Assembly (NCBI GenBank): GCA_029964075.1
Contig: CM057144.1
Coordinates: 12,113,281 to 12,177,280 of the forward strand
Source of the DNA: Patiria pectinifera
Lineage: Eukaryota > Echinodermata > Asteroidea > Valvatida > Asterinidae
DNA: 64,000 nt
Reading direction: 5' to 3'
Positions 1 through 13,479 of this stretch are shown piece after piece (the stretch's first letter is position 1; every line of letters starts with the position of its first letter). The position numbers and the translations under genes are program-made. The notes beneath the pieces are model-generated. The model saw nothing but the letters and a program-made list of their open reading frames with translations, was not told the DNA's origin and searched no databases.

Positions 1-598
1 GCTACATGTAATATACTGTAATAATTTGTTGTCATTTTCAATTGGTACCATATGGAGCTAGTATAGACTAATCCGCCGGCAGCCATATTCTGCGGTGGTG
101 CAAGGTTCGGGCGAGTCGTGCTCCGGTAGGACGTGCATGCTTCGTGCTCTTTCGACCAATAGGAGTACCAAAATGCAAGTGCCCCTTGTTTTGAAGAATG
201 CGTGCAGCATGTGCGCGAGCGTGACACCACCGCAGTAAAAGCTTCTTATTCTGGTCGCCGGATTCCACTACATGTATACATGTGTATACATGTGTTCACA
301 ATTCAAAAAAGATCAAAAGAAATGTGAAAAGATATCTTCTCCCTCTGTAACTTCTTCTCCATACTTTCCTTTGTAGCCCACACCTTAAGTGACCCTCTGG
401 CCTTGTGATGGGCGATTTCCCATTAACAGAAACAAAAACAAAAAAAACAAAGAAAACAACATTCCACAAAGGTTGCCCTTCACTGAATGTCGACTGTTTT
501 TTCTGGAGCATGTGCTGGTACTCGATTCCGTTTCGAGTTCTATGCCTGTCCTTTTTTGTTCTTCAATTTTTGAACATTTCAACATTGTCTTTCTCAAG
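1..598. other. Intronic sequence before the first visible SCHIP1 exon
   Basis: No gene is supported here. The stretch precedes the acceptor at about 597-598 and is presumably part of an intron of the SCHIP1-like gene whose upstream exons lie outside the window. A pyrimidine-rich tract leads into the acceptor. Short reading frames on both strands have no protein-like character. Confidence 0.5.
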
Positions 599-3500
599 GC
601 TCCATCGGTCACCTTCCAAGACGCGGAGGATTTTGAGACGCAGCAGGCCCGTCTTCAAGACGAGGCTCGTGTAGCTCTGGCCCGGGCGGAGCCGCTGGCC
701 AGAATGCAGATGGAGCTGGAGAGACAACAACGGAAAAAGTCACCGGTAACGGAATTGGTGAGGGTGGACTAACACTAACACTAACACACTAACTAAGACT
801 GTGACTCTGTGTTAAATGATCTGAAAGTTCAACCTGTTCTCACACTATTAAAGGGGCACAAGGTCCTGAAATCCTCGAAAATTTCATGTTTTGGAATGTT
901 TACTAGCCTATTTCAAACATCTGGGCCCAATTTCATAGAGCTGCTTAAGCGGAACATTTGCTTAAGCACGAAAAAACATTGCTTAGTAAAATTAGGTTAC
1001 CGGCCAAAACTCCATGTGATGTACATTGCTTGTGACTGGTATTTAGCTGTTGTTTACTTAGCATAACAATCGCATGGAGTTTTGGCCGGCAACCTGATTT
1101 TATTAAGCAAGACGTTTTTGTGCTTAAGCAAATTTTGTGCTTAAGCAGCTGTATGAAATTGGCCCCTGGTTGAAAGGAAAACAACCTTTAGAATGTCTTA
1201 CCGTTCCCGAGAAAAGACAAAAAAAACCCCGCTTGTTTACATCGGACACGACGGAGCACAAATGCGTTTTTCGTGTCGTTCTCAGTGTACGATGTGCACG
1301 TGTGTCTGGGAAACAGCGGTGACCAATCACCAATGAAAAATAGTAGTTTCTTCAACATCCACAAAAGACGAGCACTTCACGAATGAAATCACAACTAGCA
1401 TCCAAACAGCTCGAATTTATGGGGTCGCAAAAGTGGACCCCGAAATTCGTTCTCGCACACATAATATAGGAATTGCACAAAAACGCCCAGTTTGGGAAGG
1501 ATAGTTGTGTGGATGTTTATATCCTACTTTTAAATGTTATTTCCGATTAAAATCATTTCATTCCAAGCACGTTTTGTAGCCCAATTGGGCTGTTCCAGGA
1601 CCTAGTGTCCCTTTAAATGTTTCGTGCTAATTCATGTAACCCCTGAAAGTCACTTTCCAGGCATGAGATTTTTCGGACTTTTGTCTGAAATCAGACTTTT
1701 TGAACTGAGAGAAAGACATTATAAGTATAGAAAGAAATGCATCTTTCAGACCTTTTATTCAATTTTTAGATTTCTTTTCAAATTCACCATCTCATCCCTG
1801 ACTTTCGTAAACGAGGATCTCTGCTGTTATCTTAGAACTCATACATGTCATACATGTAGCTTATGTGCTGAAATTTTTTGACAAGTCTTCCGACTTTTTT
1901 GCTGGTACAGTATCTTTGTTTGTGTTCCTCACTATTTAGCAAAAAGTCAAGAAAACCGATTTTGATTTTGACCTCACCCTTTCATCCCTCTCCCTTTTCT
2001 CATTCCCCTCCCGTAAAAACTCAGATTTAGACTGACAAGTTTTTTTAATCAGATGTCGTGTTAACATGATCTGGCTGTTTTTATACACACGCACAGCTGA
2101 CGGGTTAAAATGTCAAGCGTGCCTCAACCCGCCTCCGGGTGACCTCTAAACACGCTAATCCATCGTTTGTTTTGTACACCCACAAAGTCTGTGGAAGCGT
2201 ACCATGTGTTGATCTTGAATTGGCTGCTGTGCACGGCCTATTGTTCTACAATTTACACTCCCGTTCCACACCCCGGAGTGTTGAAAAATACGAGGTTCCG
2301 GCAAAAAATGTCGTTGAAATGACTCTTGCGAATCAGCATTTGTGGCATTTGGCTGTATGTCAGAGGTTGGCTGTTATATTTTGCCTTTTTTGAAAAATCG
2401 AAATTTTCGGCAAAAAATAATCCCGTCCTGAAGTGGTGACACGACAACTTATTCACACTATGAGTGGCGCTTTATTTTGTTTTAGGCTGGAGTGTCAGGC
2501 ATGACGGACATCTGCGACAGACTCTACGGCAAGAAGCTGACACAGCGGGCACTCAAGAACATGTCCCTCAGCAAACTACAGTTTGTGGTCAATGACCTGC
2601 ACTCGCAAATCGAAAGTAAGTCCGTCCATTTGTCACGGAGGAAAACATATGGCGGGAGAGGCATGCAAATGAAACACTTGAGGGACTAGTGTTAGCAATG
2701 GTGCATTCTTGTAAGAGCTGTGTGTTTTTTGTTTGGTTTGGAATTTTGTGTGTGCGTGCTCGAGGCCTGGTTGAGGGTAGCAACTTGTAGGTGATGGAAA
2801 CTTTCAAGATAAGTGAAGTCGACAAACCTTGGAGACATTACCCTCTGATCTGTGGCGAGTAAGCCAAAATATTCATTCAAATTTATGATTTGAAATAAAT
2901 AAGCTGTTAGGATGAACTTCCCCCAGGCTTACGTATACATGTGTACATTTCAACATTTCAGAGTGAAAGAGAACAAAGTTTTCCACTTCATTTTTGGCTT
3001 CATTTTGATATTATTTTTAAAACGTTTTGTGATCACAAAACCTGAGATCTGAACTGCCTCTCCAAAGAATTGTTCCTGGACAAAAGGAACCCATCGCCCA
3101 CTCGCAGTCCGACACAAAACCACACCGACAGTGGCGCAAGAGGGGAAAAAGTAATTTGTTTTCTTGCCCCGTATAATTCACCCAGTTTATTTCCTCCGTT
3201 TTCTTTTTTGTGTGAGTGTGGAAATGCCAGGCCTTGCCCAGGGCTTGTTTTTATTTGCCCAGCGACGGCAGACTCTATCGGCAAATCTCCCGTCACAAGA
3301 TTACCGCCTAGAGTTGGAGCGTGTCACTGTCACCGCACAGATCATTACGGGCACCACGGTTGCCGCTGTACTTTAATTCACCTCCAATTAGGAACATGTT
3401 TAAGGAAAAAATGAGTTCATCTGCTAATATGTCCCAAGCGCTCGGTCTCTGGATCATGAATCAATAAGCTTCGCTGCATCATGAATTAATGAGCTTTGCT

Positions 3501-6500
3501 TTCCACAGAAGCAGTAGTCATGTTTCTTCTGTGGAGGACGTCACCTTAAAGGTGTTATAATTACTATCTTAGTTGGAGATAGTGGGATTATTACTGGTTA
3601 AATTAATTAACCGTCGCTTAAGTGGGCAAGGTGGGTTGACACCTGCTACGAATGTTTCACACCTTGACTTCGCCATCTGGATTCAAGTCACACTCTGCTT
3701 TGGAATTTATGGACCGGGGTTCATCTTGCTGGCTTGACTATTGTAAGGAAAACATTTACCAAAACAAGAAGTTCTCCAGTGAAAGAACAGTTTGAGATTT
3801 CAGACTCTTGGAGGGTAACTTGTCTCGACCTCTGAGCCCAACATTACCTGATCAATTTATTTTTGGAGGAAAGTGGGGCATGCACAATAGTAGCACAGGC
3901 ATGCAACTCTTCCTCGGATCAGCTGATAAATCTTTTTTCCCCACTTCTCTTGTACATGTATGCCATTAAAAATTGAAAAACACTTCAGTGAGTAGTGTAA
4001 AGCTTGGAATTCCCTTTTTTTTAATGACTTCCCGAGTCGTAGTGATGCTGCAACCCTTGAAAATGTAACCGGGCATCAGTCAGGCCCATCTGCAGAACTT
4101 GGCAACAGCTAATGGCTTGCATGTACCTATGGAAGCGGCTGAAGACATGTGTGAGTCTGCTAAGTATTTTGGATGCAACTTCAGTTTCCAATTGTGTTGT
4201 TGTTTTTTTGTTCAGGTCTGAACGAAGAGCTGGTCCAGCTGTTGATCCGTCGAGATGAGCTTCAGATGGAGCAAGACTCCAAACTGATTGACATCGAGGA
4301 CCTGACAAGGTGGATCCGCATGAGTGAGTCACAACCTTGAGATTGCATCACCTGATACCCAACAGTTACCATGGCAACCTACTCACACCACTCAAAGGGC
4401 ATCTCATTTTGGTCTTCCTCCAATATTTCTTAATCCAGCACAAAATGCAATAGTAACTGAGAATTCCACATTTAAGAACACAATATGCATGAGATTTGTT
4501 AGACAGTAATATGCTGAAATTGGATTTTCGAGACATTTTGAAAGGTGTGAAGAGGTGGACCAAGCAGTGCCTTCAGTGTTCAGTGTTAAACAATTTTTAT
4601 GAATCCCGATCCACTCAGAATTGTACTTATTTGAAATGTTTGTGTAAATTGTGATATTTCAAATTACTAAAAAAAAACAAAGCCTGTCACTGAAATTGTG
4701 TAACTTTTATTTTTATGACGGCATAATTTGTGACTGTGTTGTCATAATTGTGAGCTGTGGCAAAGTGAACATATTGATTTTTTTTTTGCCTTTTTGTGGA
4801 CAAAAGTGTCTCCTACCTTTTGCTGTTTCTTGCCTTTCAAATCTTATTATCACACTGAAAGACAAAATTTGCAAATCACTGGCTACAATCTGTGTCTTTG
4901 ATTTTGCATGAAAAATGTCAGTTTCACAAAGTGTTATTTTTTTATATTTATATTTATAAACTGCAGTAAATATGAATTTTTTTCTAATTGTGGAAAAACA
5001 ACTCTTTTAGTAGTGATCAAAACTCCAAACTTTTTATAACGGATAACCCAAAACACAGTCAATATAACTTGTCTGCTCCCCAAATATACAGGCAAAAATG
5101 TGATATTTTTTTTATGGTTGACAAATCAGCCTTTCTTCCTGTGGCACTTAATCTGTTAGTACTCAGCTGATGCAATGTCATTGGTGTACGATGTATGCAA
5201 GGTACCAGGCAAAAATCTCAGTCAGCCAATGAACGCTCAAAACTTTCTTGAATTACAACTTAGCTCCTAAATTTCTACCCTTTTTAAAATATATTTGTAT
5301 CACCCACTCTTAGCACCAAGCTAATCCAGTTAAAATCCTGTAAAAAAAAGTCTCAATATTGCAATGAAACTACGGAATCCGAATTTACTTTTTCCCAGCA
5401 CATTTTTGTTTGTGTCGAGTTTGCATACATCTATACCCTGTGGCGATATGTACATAATCTGTGAGATATTCATGTTTATATGTGCACAATTATGATTTTT
5501 CCGTTTTTGCTACCTTGGATTTGTTATGTTCGTGAAATGTTCTTTTCTATTGTGCATGTTTTCATTTTGTGCAGTTTTCTTTCTTTCCCAATTTTAGTTT
5601 TGATTTTCAATTTTCTTTTCAAAATTTTCCAAGTACAATTTGAATTGCTGTAAACTCCTGTAGTAGGAAAGTCTGTCACAAGCGAATATGGCCTATCAGT
5701 CCAGTGTTATCTCCGGTTTCAGTAGCATGAAATGACTGAGAATATTTCTATTCACCCTAGATGAGATGCCAAACAATCGCAGGTTACTCCTCAGCTAATG
5801 CCAGTAATCATAAATACTCCTGGGTGGAGAAACTAAGGCAAGTGAGGTGAAGTGGCTTGCTCAAGGACACAACATATGACCAGCAGCTGGATTTAAACCC
5901 CTGACCCTCTGATAATGAGTAACAAACCTTACACTGGGACACAGTAAAAGAGGGAAGAAAGAGACTTGTATAAAATTGTCCAAAAACTTTGGCACCTTCT
6001 GGAAGGTACGGGTCCTTTGCCTAGCAACTTTTTAGAATTAAATGAAACCATGTGCTGCACATTACCATTGTTTTTATTCAGTTACATAAATTTTTTTGAA
6101 CATTCTATGTAAGATTCTTATTCTTTTAGATGATGTTATACTTCATATTTAATCACCATCCAGTTCTGTTTAAAAAACAATCATTAAAAACAAACCATGT
6201 CTATAAAAAATTTTATTGGTTTTAGTTATCTAGACTAGTGTAATGTAAAAATAAATGGAGCTTTTTTATTTATGAAATAAATGTCAACCATTTTATGACA
6301 GCTTTCAGCTGTTAAATCACTAAATGTACGTACCTCAAGTTGAAATAAATTATTTCTCAGGGACATTCTGTTTCAGTTTGCATGCCGTCCTAAAATAATC
6401 TGTCCCCTCCGAGTACGTAATGTCTTTGTAAAAGAAGTGGGGAAATCCCTACTTTGCTTTGTGTGGTTTAACAACACAGCGCTGTAGACAATGCATTCTT

Positions 6501-7891
6501 CCAATTTTGCATGTTGTTTTGCATGTTGTTTTCCCAGTTTGCTTGTCAAACTTTCGTTTTCACAGAGCTGCTCAGTTTGAAAGCTTCGCATTCTTTTATG
6601 ATCAAATTTATGCAAATTCTTGCGAAGAATTGCCTTGGTTAAAAGTTGTCCACATACCTTAGGGACAATTAATGTAAGAACATGGTAGTTGTTTTAAAGC
6701 TATAGTCCATCATTTGCAGCCATCCGAAAAGTAACTGGTGTAATTATTGTTGAAAAACATACTTGGTTGAAAGATAGCAAGGGGACTAAACTCCCTGTGA
6801 AATTATTCTTTCTGGCAAGCTGTCATTTTGAAGTAATCAACGAAAGAAGGCCTTTCCAACGGTGCGTCTTAAGACGCACCGTAGGAAAATTTTAATTAGT
6901 AGTTCGTTTTGTTATTCGGCGAAGCGCGCGCAAGCATTAGCACGACGCACACGCACGCGCGGTTGCTGTAATTTGTTAGATCAGTGCGCGACATCGCATA
7001 GCTGCAATCGGCTCAGTGAGAACGCGTCTCGGACGTTGAATTCAGGCCCAATTCAAAACATGATTCAGCAACTTTTGATTTGAAAATGAGATCCTAGAAT
7101 GCTGTTTTTCTCAGAATATACAGCTGAAGCTGAGCTGAAACTTCATCAGGTTAGTTGTTCAGTACCCTTCATTAGATTTTGAACACTTTTGTTACTTCAA
7201 ACGAACAAAATGCACAAATTACAAATGATGGACTATATCTTTAAATAACGGCTCTTCCAACGCTGTAGTCCAAACTGGTTGTTCCGCAAGTCACAGTGAT
7301 CACATGCTTTAGTGGATAACTTGTAAAAGAGAGTGCTTTTTCTCAGTGGTAAGTGGGATGATCTTTGTAGTATTGAGGCTCAGAATGGATGCTAGTTTTC
7401 ATTTCAAGCATTGCATGGTGGTGGCCTTTGTTCTTTCCAGGTTGTGGAGCGTGCTTACATTTTTGTGCATGTTGCTTGTGTCATATTGCCATGGTTACAC
7501 TTAACAATCACATACTAACCAAGTACTAATTGTAGTCGGTACCCGCTGCACCCCCCTCACAGACATGCAACAGAACAACAACAACAATACCATCATCGGC
7601 AAACAGCCGCTGGAAAACGGCCGTAAGCGCCAGTACGAGACCCTCCTGAAACTCTTGGGCAGCACCCTGCCCGTCAGCAGGAAGTGCTTCTGTGGTCTGA
7701 GTCGGAGTTCGTCGGTGGTGTCCAGTCGGTCAGCGTCAAGTCCTGAAATCCAAGAGATGGCGTCCAGTCCTCTTAGTCCACAGACGTCCATCTGTCGGTC
7801 AGCGTCCAGTATGAGCATCAATGAGAGTAGAGCGTCCAGTCCTGAAATGACGTGGGTCCGGCAAGCCATGATTAAATACTGGTACAACTGA
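599..7891 (+). CDS. SCHIP1: SCHIP1-like (schwannomin-interacting protein 1) gene, 3' four coding exons
   Basis: Coding exons read as 599-757, 2486-2615, 4216-4323 and 7563-7891, stop TGA at 7889. All joins are in frame (phases 0, 1, 1) with GT-AG introns; 241 residues are visible and the N-terminus lies upstream of the window. Exon 1 is acidic then basic ([20 protein letters not shown]). Exons 2 and 3 form a leucine-rich coiled coil running through [17 protein letters not shown] and LNEELVQLL to [19 protein letters not shown]. This matches the conserved C-terminal region of SCHIP-1 proteins, which bind merlin/schwannomin and, as IQCJ-SCHIP1, sit at the axon initial segment with ankyrin-G. The last exon (QQNNNNN, then a Ser-rich tail) does not look like the short vertebrate C-terminus, so it is less certain. 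Introns contain transposon copies (852-1612, 6698-7240). Confidence 0.8.
852..1612. mobile_element. TTAA-flanked inverted-repeat DNA element, 761 bp, in SCHIP1 intron
   Basis: The left end AGGGGCACAAGGTCCTG and right end CAGGACCTAGTGTCCCT are inverted repeats with few mismatches, each bordered by TTAA (848-851 and 1613-1616). No transposase frame is present, so it is non-autonomous. A second palindromic repeat is nested at 923-1167. Part of the same family recurs near 21220-21565. Confidence 0.7.
923..1167. repeat. Nested palindromic MITE-like repeat
   Basis: The ends GGGCCCAATTTCATAGAGCT and its approximate inverse at 1145-1167 face each other. Internal arms are built from repeated GCTTAAGC motifs and from inverse copies of GGCCAAAACTCCATG. 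Similar palindromes are common interspersed repeats in marine invertebrate genomes (from general knowledge, not searched). Confidence 0.6.
5765..5950 (-). repeat. Degenerate tRNA-derived SINE-like fragment
   Basis: Read on the minus strand, a B-box-like stretch (ggtttaaatcc) is followed by GTGTCCTTGAGCAAGCCACTT and a CACCCAGGAGTA motif. The same module order is seen in the better preserved SINE-like copies near 24.0 kb and 45.5 kb. It lies in the last SCHIP1 intron. Confidence 0.4.
6698..7240. mobile_element. TTAA-flanked inverted-repeat element, 543 bp (copy 1)
   Basis: Termini AGCTATAGTCCATCATTTG and its inverse lie directly inside TTAA at 6694-6697 and 7241-7244. The 49120-49674 element is the same family in the opposite orientation. 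No protein is encoded. TTAA targets suggest a piggyBac- or Kolobok-type mobiliser, but the ends do not begin with CCC as typical piggyBac ends do, so the superfamily is left open. Confidence 0.75.
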
Positions 7892-7984
7892 TGACAGGTT
7901 GACCTTTGAACTCTGACCCAACAGAGTGACCCTTGATGGGGGTCAGTTCAGCAGGACTGACTTGGTCAAGTTATAAATAATATA

Positions 7985-7990
7985 AATAAA
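7985..7990 (+). terminator. Candidate poly(A) signal of the SCHIP1-like gene
   Basis: An AATAAA hexamer lies about 95 bases after the stop codon. Placement is plausible for the 3' end of this transcript, but no transcript data can be seen. Confidence 0.4.
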
Positions 7991-7991
7991 T

Positions 7992-10900
7992 AGTACAAAT
8001 GATAAAAAACCTTGCTCCTATCGCTGTAATGACATGATCGGTCGACTCCATACGACCGCAGATAAATAGACATGACCTGGGTCATCTGAACGTGACCTTC
8101 GACACATCTCTTATTATTGCATCTGAGGGCGTGAAGTAAAAAATTGGAGATAAATTTGTACATAACATTTCCAATTAGTTTTCTTTACACCAACATTTTT
8201 TTCCTGAAAGTGCAGTCTGTTAAAAACTAGACACAATGCAATTTGACAAATTTTTCATATTTTTTGCTTTGCACCCCCTCCCTGAATTAAAAATGTTACT
8301 CTGCTTTAAGCTGAGCAAAGTGTAAAGATGTAGATACAACTGGAATTATATGAATGAATATTGGTAGCTGAGTATATGCTGTATATGGGAATCAACGGCT
8401 TGATATGCAGTTTTTATATGAATTTATTTTTTGAAAGCAGAATTATCTGGTAGTTTCTTCAGCTGTCACGATTGTGCTAGTAACTAAAATGGTGGGCATT
8501 GGAATGATTGATTCTTTTGTGGGAATGTCATTTCCACAGAAACTACGAAGGCAACAAGCAAATGCGGCATATAATATAAGTTCTAGTCATTCCAGGTTCA
8601 AAAGATTACATGTACGGTTTGGTAGTCAAAAAGTTTACTACGAAACTGGCATGCGAGGGATGATCCCACTGAAAGTCAGATTTTTTTTGTTATGCCACCA
8701 AATGTTTGTTGTCACTTACATCTCAAAATGAGCATACTTTCAGATAATTTTGAGCTCTGCGAGGATGGCATCTTGTGACCTTTGACCTTTAGGTATCTTG
8801 CCATTGTCTAACTTTTCTTGCAGTCGGCAGCACTTTATCTGCTGCGAATTTGGCAATTGCTGTACAGGTAGCGCGTAATAGCATGTTCAATAACTTATTG
8901 CTGATGCTATTTTGAACCTTTGCACATCATGCTGCGTCTAATAATCCTAACATTTAGTTGCTGTTATGCACCATCATGGCTCGCGTTCTATGCTGTCATT
9001 TTTAATATTTATTGGGGGAAAAATATTACAGTTTACTCTAGCTCTGGGGCCGTTTCCACCATTTGCGTGCGCTCGACTGTACATTCAGCTGTAGTCCAAC
9101 AACAGAAATGCTGTGTAGCATAGTGTCAACTATAATTCCTCGATTATTTCAATTTTGTCTTCCATGAAATCTTATGTAGATTTACGTTGTGTAAATAAGA
9201 AAGAACTAAAAAAGTGTATCATATTCTTCCTGTGTTCAGAATCACCCATCGATAATTTAAAACGCTTCAAATGCTTGTTACTTTTTTTTGGTATTTAAGC
9301 GTGGGTCACTTACGTTGGACTGCACAGCCATTGAATCGTGCAGGATAGGATAAAGGATAGGATAAAGTGGGTACACTGCAAAAACTGTAGTGTTAATTTA
9401 ACACCATTCGGTATCTATATAGGAATACACCAGTAAAATTTAACACCAGATGGTCCTATATAGATAACGATGGTGTAAATTTAACACTGCACTGTAACAC
9501 TTTTTTTTCTAATTACGCAAGGTTTCGGTCTTTTTAATCCCTTTTTTTTACCGACTGTGATCTTCTTATAACTTTAAATTGGCATCTCAAAATAAACTGC
9601 ATTTGACTATTGAGTCAAGCTTTCTCTTTCTCATGCACTGATAATCATTATAACTACATGTATCATGTTTAACATCACTCCATGTCCATTGACTGACAAA
9701 AACACCTTTCAGTCGTTGTTAGTTGAGGTCATCATTAACAGGAACATTCTTTCAACTGTTAGAGGTCGAGGTGTTATCAAAGTTGGTAAAATGCAATCTT
9801 TTCTGCATTTTCATGTGTGAATGTATTGTTTCCTTCGTCTTCGTTTTGCACCGCTACACCATTGGGTGCATAAAATTATAACTTCAAATTCTGGTTAATT
9901 CTGGTTATTAGTACATCTCTGATTATATTTGTCATCAAAAGGTACTATGTACTAATTCGAATCCAAACACAACTCAACCGACAATTTTTGTCATGTGTGC
10001 GTGTTTACATCTGTTCCTATCCAAAACGTCATACCATGTGACATGACCCGCTATCGGTGGTGACATTTGACCTTTGGCATCTCAATTAAAATTGAAGTGT
10101 GTCTGTCATTGATCTGTAAATAAAGTGTATATAAATACACACATATACGACCCATTTGGTTTATTTTTATATTACTTTGGAGACACTTCAGTGTAACTTG
10201 TACCAGCATCTTTAGTTGATAGCAACTGCTTTGGAGCCAGTTGATGTTGAATGGGAATAGCCTATGGGGGCCCATTGAGTTGTGTAGTGGTTGTATTTTT
10301 TTCACGCTAATCAATTGTCGCCTGTGCCAAATTATAAACAAAGATCTTATCAGAATGGTTTTATTTGAAAAAAAATGATACTGTGCCACTAAAGGAACCT
10401 TCTCTGACTTTTTTCTATGGAGGAAAATCTTTTGGTATAAAAATGGATAGATTTTCATAGCTCAAAACTATTGATTAGTTTCTCATTGAACAGGTGGACT
10501 TAAAGATATCACCTGTCATTAATTTTTCTTGTCGAATTTGTATCTCCTTGATCAAAGCCGTATACTATTTATGACCTGATGATAATTCTTAATATACGCA
10601 TGTAGAACCTATTTTACCCAAAAATGCATTGTATGTCCCGAAAGTGTGCTATTCTTATATACCTTTTCCCAATTTCAAACAAAACGTTATCCACCGACAG
10701 AAATAAGATTGTATGAAATTGAACTGAATTCCAGATTGAAGCTGAGATTATTATATTATTAAAAAGGCTTAAAAGCGTATTCACCCTTAACCTTTTCTAA
10801 TAAAAAAAAGACCAGTTGAATGTCATAATTAATCTCGTGTATTCCGACATCGTTTTCTGATTTGAAGATGTCATAAAAGTCTCATCACTGTGCGGTTGAA

Positions 10901-11755
10901 CCAACCCGGTAATTCTTGAATAAAAAAATCACCCAGTGTTTTTATGCCATGACCTGCCTAGTATGTTTTTTTGCTTGAATTATAGTTTGATTTCCTAGCT
11001 AAGAATTTCGTGAAATGTGTTGATTTTTACCAGACAAATCCAAGTTAACAGCCCTCTCAGAATCAGGTAAACAAACTCAATCATCGACCCTGCCAAAGAT
11101 AGCATCCAATCATTGATGAAATATTGACAAAAGTACACACGAGCAAAAAAACTACACACACTAAAAGAGCAAAGATATTTATTGAAGAAAACCAAACTTT
11201 CGTCAAACTTTTTTTTTTCAGTTGCTGATAACAAACTTGACTACTTCTAGTCTGGTTCCCTGACCCCTTTGTCCTTTGGACTTCAAAAATGGGGTCTGGT
11301 AACCAGCGGTAAATCTGGTATACATTGCCCGGAATTCCGGAATTATGCATGACGTCATAGGTCTGAAACCCGCCTCGCCTCGTGAATTCAAAATCACAAC
11401 GGTAATGTTTGCGCTTAACCAGCCTAGGCCTGTTGCAAAATGGCAATAGGCCTGGCCACGTATGTGCAATTTTGGAGGTAATAAGCTTCGATTTTGAATT
11501 TGAAAGTATCTCTGGCATTGCACATATTAATATAGAGAGAAATATTGCTGTTCAATATTTACAACCTATGCAGCTGAGAGCTTGGAAGTTGCTTTCATGG
11601 AGACATTGGTGATTTTGTGCACTTTTTGTGGTAAGACAAGCGTGACTTTGTTGATAATCGTGGCTTCAATCACCGGCGTCCATGCACAAAAGTTAAACAG
11701 CGATTCAAAAATAAACAATCGTGATGCGCGCACAGAGGCGATCCAATCAAAGGCT
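7992..11755. other. Intergenic, no gene recognised
   Basis: AT-rich sequence between the SCHIP1-like gene and the cyclase cluster. It contains a small palindromic repeat (9385-9493) and a dispersed repeat near 11240-11300 that recurs inverted at about 43345-43385. The frame at 10051-10458 on the minus strand has no protein-like character. Confidence 0.5.
9385..9493. repeat. Small palindromic repeat
   Basis: Arms carrying TGTTAATTTAACACCA and GGTATCTATATAGGA are repeated in inverse order on the other side of a short centre. This looks like a miniature inverted-repeat element; no clear target duplication was found. Confidence 0.55.
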
Positions 11756-11759
11756 TTAA

Positions 11760-12214
11760 CCCTAAAGGGGCCGGGGGGGGGCGGAATCCGCCCCCCCCCT
11801 CAACATTTTCCGTGATAGCCTCTAAAAAAAATTTTTTCGCGACCCAAGCTGTTATGACTTTTTAGCCTCGAGCTTTGCGCATCTTTTGATACCAAAAACA
11901 TAAAAATCGGACCACGGGTTGCCGCGTAGCGAAAAATTTTCCGGCGCTACGCGCCGTGAAAACTGAATTTTCGCATATATGTCGTGTACACAGAGCAGAA
12001 TTGCCATTCGTACATATGAATAATTAATTAGCCATAATTCCAAAACCCTTTGACCTATAGTCATGAAATTTCTTGGGTATGTTTAGGAAGAGTTGCTCTA
12101 TGCATGTGCCGAGTTTCAAAATTTTTCGTCACTCGATGGCCGAGATCTTAGGGGGGGGCGGAATCCGCCCCCCCCCGGCTGAGAGTTGGTCAAAATAACC
12201 CGGCCCCTTTAGGG
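11760..12214. mobile_element. piggyBac-like MITE, 455 bp
   Basis: Terminal inverted repeat CCCTAAAGGGGCCGGG at the left and its exact inverse at the right, each adjoining TTAA (11756-11759 and 12215-12218). TTAA duplication plus CCC-starting ends is the piggyBac pattern. Subterminal G-runs followed by CGGAATCCG are repeated in the same orientation near both ends. No transposase is encoded. Confidence 0.8.
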
Positions 12215-12749
12215 TTAAATGGGAACTACTGGTCCCCATATATATAGGGAGGCGGGAAACAGTCAAGTCTTCTTCGAAAAGTTTATCGTGCAGAAAAATA
12301 TGAAGTATAGATAATGTGCAAATAAGTTTGAACCCACCAACAAAAACCCTCAACGTATCATATTTACTAAAACACCGAGAAGATACACATGTATACACAC
12401 AATACTATTACTGCTTGCGGCAATTAATAAAACTACAAGGAACAATGAAGGAAAAACTAAATGGTTTTCAAGTTTTGACCCTTACACCAAAGTAATTTTA
12501 AAATGTGATAAACCACGTATAATATCAAGAAATAAATAGCAAAACCGTACTCGTGATCCAGCAAAGCGTGTTGGCTCATCCATTCACGCATGCGTCAGTA
12601 AAGTTGGTAATCACCGCCTGCGTACCAAGGGAGACGATGATTGGTTGACGCCCCTTAATGAGAAGGCGGGAACCAATCTTATAGTAAAGAAAATACAGTG
12701 TATACCTCACTGGTTCGCGTTGCTTTTATCGCACACTCTGAGTAATTGC

Positions 12750-13240
12750 CATAGAGCTATATTAAATTACTAGAGCGCTAACTTCGTGTACAAAGTAATG
12801 CCTGCTGGGTGCATCCATGATTGTGCACAAACCTATGGCGACCTAGAAATTTTGTACGGCTTTTGTACGGCTATTTGCGTATCTGCGTTTGTATTCCATA
12901 CCGGTTCGTTATCGAAGCCAATACGCCCAAAACCGAACGCACGATCAGCAAATGAGCGTATCATTTTGCTCTACGCAAACAGCGCAACGCGTGCGCGTAT
13001 TCGCTGCAGATGCTTTTTGCCGTCAGGTTTTTTTGAACCGTCAATGACGCGCTTATTGTTTGCGCGTGTTCTACTTGCGCGTTGCATGTAGAGTACACTT
13101 TCAAAATTCAATCTATCTAATTTCATTATGTTCTACAAACACGCACATAAATTCAAAATCTCTGCGCTCAGAACGGCTTCAAAGCGTCTTCGCGCGCAGA
13201 ATGACGAGTTAGCGCTCTAGTAATTTAATATAGCTCTGTG
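12750..13240. mobile_element. Inverted-repeat element with 8-bp target duplication, 491 bp
   Basis: Ends run CATAGAGCTATATTAAATTA and, inverted, CACAGAGCTATATTAAATTA, continuing inward through ACTAGAGCGCTAAC. The 8-bp GTAATTGC occurs at 12742-12749 and 13241-13248. An 8-bp duplication with CA.AG ends fits a non-autonomous hAT-like element. The reading frame at 12786-13091 lies wholly inside and is not a gene. Confidence 0.8.
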
Positions 13241-13479
13241 GTAATTGCATACCAGGGAAACTGCATTGTCCTGCACTTCGTCCTGCATTAATCATGACTA
13301 CTACGCGGGTGCGTCTTTTAAACAATACAACCCTCTAAACTTTAACATTAAACAAAATGTGAATTAACAAGGCCTAATTTGGTAACTTGAATTGTCAAGT
13401 TCTACATCATATCTTTTTCACCATGGAGACTAAGATCACAGCCTACAAATGGCAGCAAGCTTGGACGACTGGTGGCGCT

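Noticed and set aside
10051-10458. 135-codon minus-strand frame
   Set aside because: Composition fits AT-rich non-coding sequence, with no motif and no related copy.
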